64,000 bases of DNA, taken from assembly GCA_944472135.2 (NCBI GenBank), contig OX235268.1, positions 5,772,589 through 5,836,588 on the forward strand, written 5' to 3'. The position numbers were made by a program, and so were the translations under genes. The notes below the pieces were generated by a model. That model saw nothing but the letters and a program-made list of their open reading frames with translations. It did no database searches and was not told the origin of the DNA. Shown here in pieces: positions 53,601 through 59,600 of this stretch (positions within the stretch are counted from its first letter, which is position 1; each line of letters starts with the position of its first letter). The DNA is from Trichobilharzia regenti. Lineage: Eukaryota; Platyhelminthes; Trematoda; Strigeidida; Schistosomatidae.

Positions 53601-56600
53601 CAGTCATAAAAGTAAAATATTCTGTTAGGCCACAAGTGTCGCCTATTCTTTTCTATACCTGCTAATATTGTGGTGACAGCTGTCTGCTAGCCGAATTGGC
53701 AGACAGTAATTTACATCAATGCTTACTTACCAAATATTGATCATGTGAAAACAAGAACAAAGACTGACTCAACAACCAATCACGGCAGACTTTGCGTAGG
53801 CGGCTACAGTTAGCATATAAATGATCTGACCTTCAAGAAACAGCCACAAAGATGAAGCAGCACATAAAAGTGTAAGACAAAATACTGACGAATGTTCGAC
53901 AGGGTCAGGCAAACACTTTCCAAAGTGGGAAGGATTACATATGGTCACTTTGAGATGGGGTTACACAGATACAATCGCAATGGTAAACAAAGAGAAACAG
54001 GTGAACATCAGCGAGCGCTGAGATTCCAGACAGCAAGGCAAACGAATAAAGCCCCTAGAACCAAGAAGACCCAACCAACTTCAGTCGCAAGTCTTTGATG
54101 GGGGGGACGAGTATGGTGAAAGCTGTCTGCTAGCTAGAATTGGTAGACAGTAATTTACGTCAATGTTTATGTTCCAAATATTGGTCGTGAGAAAAATAAG
54201 AACAAAGACTGATTCAACAACCAACAACAGCACACTTTGCGTAGGCGGATACATATAGCAGATAGATGATCTGACATTCAAGAAACAATCACTAAGAGAT
54301 TTAAGATTAACTTTCACAGGGAAACAACCAAACAGAAAACTGTGTTTGTCTGCTAACAATAATCTATATTAATGTACATGAAAATGTATAAATATGTGTT
54401 GATTTCCTTAATAAACGAGCTGTTGCCTGGCTCCTTGTCTTCTCTTGTTACAATATTACAATAAAAAGTGCTCGATCAATTCAAAAACACCAAAGATAGC
54501 GGCACATACCTTTCCTTCTTTGTAGAAATTTCCGATTGGGCAACAACATGTCCCGACAATATTTCTGATTGACGTCTAGATGTTGTTGAAGATGGAGTAG
54601 TCACAGCGCCACCACCAGTTGACATTCTACGCATAGGATCCATATTTGATGAAAAAGTCACTAATTCAAGAGGTGGTAGTTTCGTAAGCACTTCAAGTGC
54701 TAATGTTGGACATCCCAACACAAAATAATGATGAGCAGTTCGAAAGTATAAACGTCTCTCTAAACTCTTCACACGATATACAGTACCAGAATCGATAAGA
54801 CTCGCTGCTTCTATACGTTGTTGACGTAAAACCAGTGGATGTGATTGTAAATAGGTGTAGAATTTAAAGACACTTGGACAGACAGATTTTGTTGGTGTTG
54901 TTGTTGTTGAAGAAGAAGAAGAAGAACCAGTGCCAGGAGTTAGATTAGTATTACCAGATAAATGTCGTGGATGTTGTGGACTCTGTTGAACCGATTGGAC
55001 TATGCTGTCTCTTTTGACTGGAATACCTGAATTATCAGTATTCACTAGGATTCCAGGACCTTCCAGTAAAGTCTGTAAAGCAGCTAATGGATCACCCTAA
55101 ATAATTTTTGAAAAAACAAAAAATTATTAAGGAAAATAAATAAAAACTGCTAAAAAAAGTTTAATTTAATTCGGTCTTTGTTCATTGATCTCTTGATTTA
55201 ACCCAACCGATAACTGCTACCTTGGCGTGGTGGTCGGGCTTGCACATCGCGATGACCCAACAAGCTACACTGGCTGGAACCAATGTTCCTGCAGGTCCTA
55301 TCATGCCAGGAAGGTTGTTAGGATAGCAATTCGACTTAATGCAGTTACTGGCACTGTACAAGAATCTTTCTTACAATATCCTGGGGGTCTGTTGGCGGAG
55401 TCGTACTGCTGGGGAACAGAGATGTAACGGCAGGAAGGGGATGTTTCCCTCGTATAACCAGCATACCACGCAGCCAGCTATGCTGTCTCTCCACTCTGGA
55501 GAGAGAGAGGGGGTTAGAAAAGGCCGACCCCAAAAATTGTACATCCCGACTTACCCTACCTACGGTGGTCCGTAACCGGTGGTAAGTTTACTAATACGGA
55601 ACCAAACCAAGAAACCAGTTCATACAGGCCGTGTGTGACCGGCCTCAAGCAACTGTCCCCTGGGCTCTGCCGTCACACAACACTAACCCTCTTTCTGTTT
55701 CGAGTACCCGAAGAATCAGTCAACTTCCACAGTATGTGAGCAGCCGGGTAGTAACAACTGCCTACACACTTCCAAAAGCACACGAAGTCTTTCTGAACAT
55801 CATTCTCAGTTACACCTTCTTCATCTTGCTTCTCTACTACAGTTAGTACTATTCTGCAGGCTAGTGAGTCATCTCCACTTTACTCTGTGACCACAAACAA
55901 CGGTGAGAGCCATAGAAACACCCCAGATAGCCTTTTAAAGCCACATTGCCAACTTCATATAGGAGCATTTAACGTTAGGACCCTATACCAAATCAGACTA
56001 CAGGCATCACTGATTTGATTGGACTGAAGTACTTGACCTCAAGTGTTGAAATATCGGCTTCCTGTGCTGTCGATGCTTCGACGACGTATGATTCTTTAAC
56101 TTGAAGTCTCAAATAGGATGAAATGTGCATCGTGGATTCCACCACAACTGCTAGTCACTATCAACCAATTTACTGTAATGAGTAACGAATACGAACGAAT
56201 ACGATATCCAATATACGATAATTATTTTCTGTTTGGTCTCCAAGGATTACGTGTGACTTGTGAACCCGAAGTAAACAGTGAAAAGATTTGAAGGACCCAG
56301 TTGATGAGAAAGATTGAATACATCAGTGTCATTAACAGTCTGCAGCCAGTAACTCTTAGCACATTAATATTATGATTATTATTCCCTTGGGTTCCACAAG
56401 TGGAACATAAAGCTTCAATAACACATCTCCCCTCTTTTCTACTTTCTGCCATCCTCTGAGTCGATGACTGTCCATTATCTCTCATCTCCTCCTCCATGTC
56501 GCCCTTGCGCTAGCAACCTGATCATCGTTTCCCACTCTGGTTCTACTCGAATGATTTTTTTTTAGATTATAGCTTAATTCCACACAGTATTTTTGATACA

Positions 56601-59600
56601 AGTATGAAATTTTCAGCATATGATATCGGTAGCCTAAATTTTGAAGGCCGACTATAGATATCAGGTATGCATCGGCAGGCGATCAAACCCCAGACCATGT
56701 GCATGGTCAGCGAGAGTCCTAACCGCTGTGTCATCGACGCCCTGATATCGCCTCCACGCCGGGAGTCGAACCCGGGCCGTCTGGCTGAGAGCCAGAAATC
56801 CTAACCGCTTTGACCGCGATTTCATTCAAAATAAAACCTTATACATAATGGAGTTATGCTCTACCAGCACAGTGGCCAAGTTTTTTTTTTACTTATATCA
56901 ATAGGCCTCCAGTTGATGTCTCCCATGCCAGAAATACCAGCAACGAGGAGTTGGGAGTGAACCCCAGGGAGGGAGTAATATGAGGAGGAAAGAAGAAGAC
57001 TATGGGCAATCGTGAAGAAAAAATTGAAAGTGATTGCGCAGAATAGATTAGCACGGAAGATGCTGCGGTTGAAGCTGAATTTGCCAATCTCAGACAAAAC
57101 AAACTCCCATGAACAGTATCTCCCTAAAGCTTTTTTTTTTATTAATCTCTACGTGAATAATAAATTCAAGATGAATACATGTTTATTCTGATTGATCTAT
57201 GAAGATATTAACACAATGATCAACTTACTAAACTCCAAAAAGCCATACTTCTTAAAAATGGATCCTCATGTTTGATTAAATGTTGTCTAAGGAAATCATG
57301 ATAAGCAGATACTGTTGTATGTCCTGATATTCCAGGTGACGATGATGTATACAGTCTAAAATGGAAGAAAATATATATACACGTAAAATTTAATAGGCAA
57401 GGCAAAAGTGGTATTTTGAAGTACGCTTAGTTCACACACCAAAAATCAGACAATAAAAAAAGAAACTTCGAATGATAACTTAAGAACACTGCAGCATTGT
57501 TTCGTCTCATCCAGGGAATAATCAACAGTGCGCGTTTAAGATCTAACTACAAAACAAGGCCGAAACAATCATGTATTATATTATTATTATTTCCTTTAAT
57601 TCTTAGAGGAAAATAGGGCTTCAGCCGAACGTCTCCATTGCATTCGGTTCTCTGCTAAAGTTTTCACCTGGCTCCACGTCTGCCCACATGCTTTCATCTC
57701 CTCTTCACATGACCTCCTCCAAGTCATCCTTGGATGACCAACTCGTCGCTTCCCTTTCGGGTTCCACTCGAGCAATGGCTTGTCTAGTGATGTCACTTGT
57801 TGGTTCCTCAGCGTATGGCCAATCCACCTCCATTTCTTCCTGCTTATTTGTTGCATAATCAGTTCCTGGTTGGTTCGTCCGTTGCCTGAGATCCTTGTCG
57901 CTGATCTTTCCTGGCCGGCCATCAAATCCTGAGTATTGAGCAAAGACAGCTGTTAATGAAGGTCTATAGTTTGTTTGAGATGCTCTTTATGACGCGCTGG
58001 CTAAATCTCTGATCCGTATAGCAAGTAACACTGACGTCACATTGGAGTTGAAAACCTGGATCTTATTTTTGATGCTGAGTGCTGTTGAACTCCACACAGA
58101 CTTACTTGAGAGTAATGAAAGATTGTCTTGCTTTCCCGATAGTCCTTGCTTTGATATTCTCGCCAGTTCCGTCCGGCTGTAGTTGCAACGATGCTTCTCA
58201 GGTGGGTAGGTAAAGGAGGTTGTTTCTTTCAGGTTATAGATATTAGATAGATATTAATTAGTGTTAGACAGTCACAAAATGGCAAGCAGATAGGTTATAG
58301 GTATTATCGGTCAACAAGATTATATCCACAGATTCAGTGTGTTTGAAAGGCAAATAATTACAGTGATTTCCACAAACTCTTGGCAAGAAATTCCACAGAA
58401 ACATGAGTTTTTTTTTGTAACTAAGTAAATGTAGCGTAGTAATCCTAAAGAATCATGATATTACTAGTTTTACTAATCCCTTTCATCTCCTCCCTTCACA
58501 TACGAACTGCTCCATGTCTCAACGTGTGTCACATCTGTCTACGTATATTTGTTGTTTGAGTAATAGTGTAACAACAGAAGACAAGGGCTGGCAACAGATC
58601 GTTTTATTACGAAAATCAACACGTATTTATATATATTTTATGTGCATTAATAAGGCTTATGCAAGCAGAAAAAGGCAGTCTTCTGATTGGTTGTTTCTCA
58701 GAAGTTAAGCAGACAAACACAGTCTTATGATTGGTTGTTTTCGATATTTCTCGGAAAGTAGAGCCATCTATTTGCGAATCATATTTGTCCACATTTAAGT
58801 TTGCTGTGATTGGTTGTTGAAACAGCCTTGTTCATATTTTCTCACGGCCCATATTAGTGACCTGGAAATTAACGTAGATTAGTGTCAACCAATCGGCTAG
58901 CAGCCTGCTCTCACCACAATAGGTCCTTGATTTACTAGATCCCACAGTTTCTTGTTCCTGAATGTTTTTTCGGACCACTCATCTGATCTTTAGTATGGAG
59001 TCAATGAGGAAAGACTGTTGATGCAATTCTGAAGTGTAGCCTGTTGGAAATGTTATTCACAATGCGAATGGTCAAGTTTCTAAATCATACAAAAGAGAAG
59101 AAGTGATTGGCTTAGCATTGGCGTTGAAAATCCGAATGTTGTTCTTTATGCTGAATGATGAAGGTGGTTTGTCTCGTCCTTCTAATTCTGGTTTTTGACA
59201 TCTATATATCTGTACCGATCGCCTGTAGTTGAAACGACGTGCTGCCTGGTTGGTTGGTTGGTTATCTGCATCAACTCTGTCTTCTCTATGTTCACCTGAA
59301 GTCCTGTCTTTACTGCATATCTCTTCTCGCCACCTATTAGTTTCACTTGTAAGTATTCAAATTTATGTGACAATGAACATAAATAGTCTGAGAAGTCCAG
59401 TTCCTGTCTTCTTGCTCCTCACAGTCTGATGCATAATTTCCAGTCCACCACAATTAAGAATGTTATCGATAATAGTAGTCAGTCTTGTCCTAATCCTGTT
59501 ATCACTTCAAAGGTTTTTCTCAGCTTTCTGTTGTAGATTTACTTGAAATGTAGCATTGTCATTATATATATAGTTGGTGAATTACGTTGATAAAGATTAA

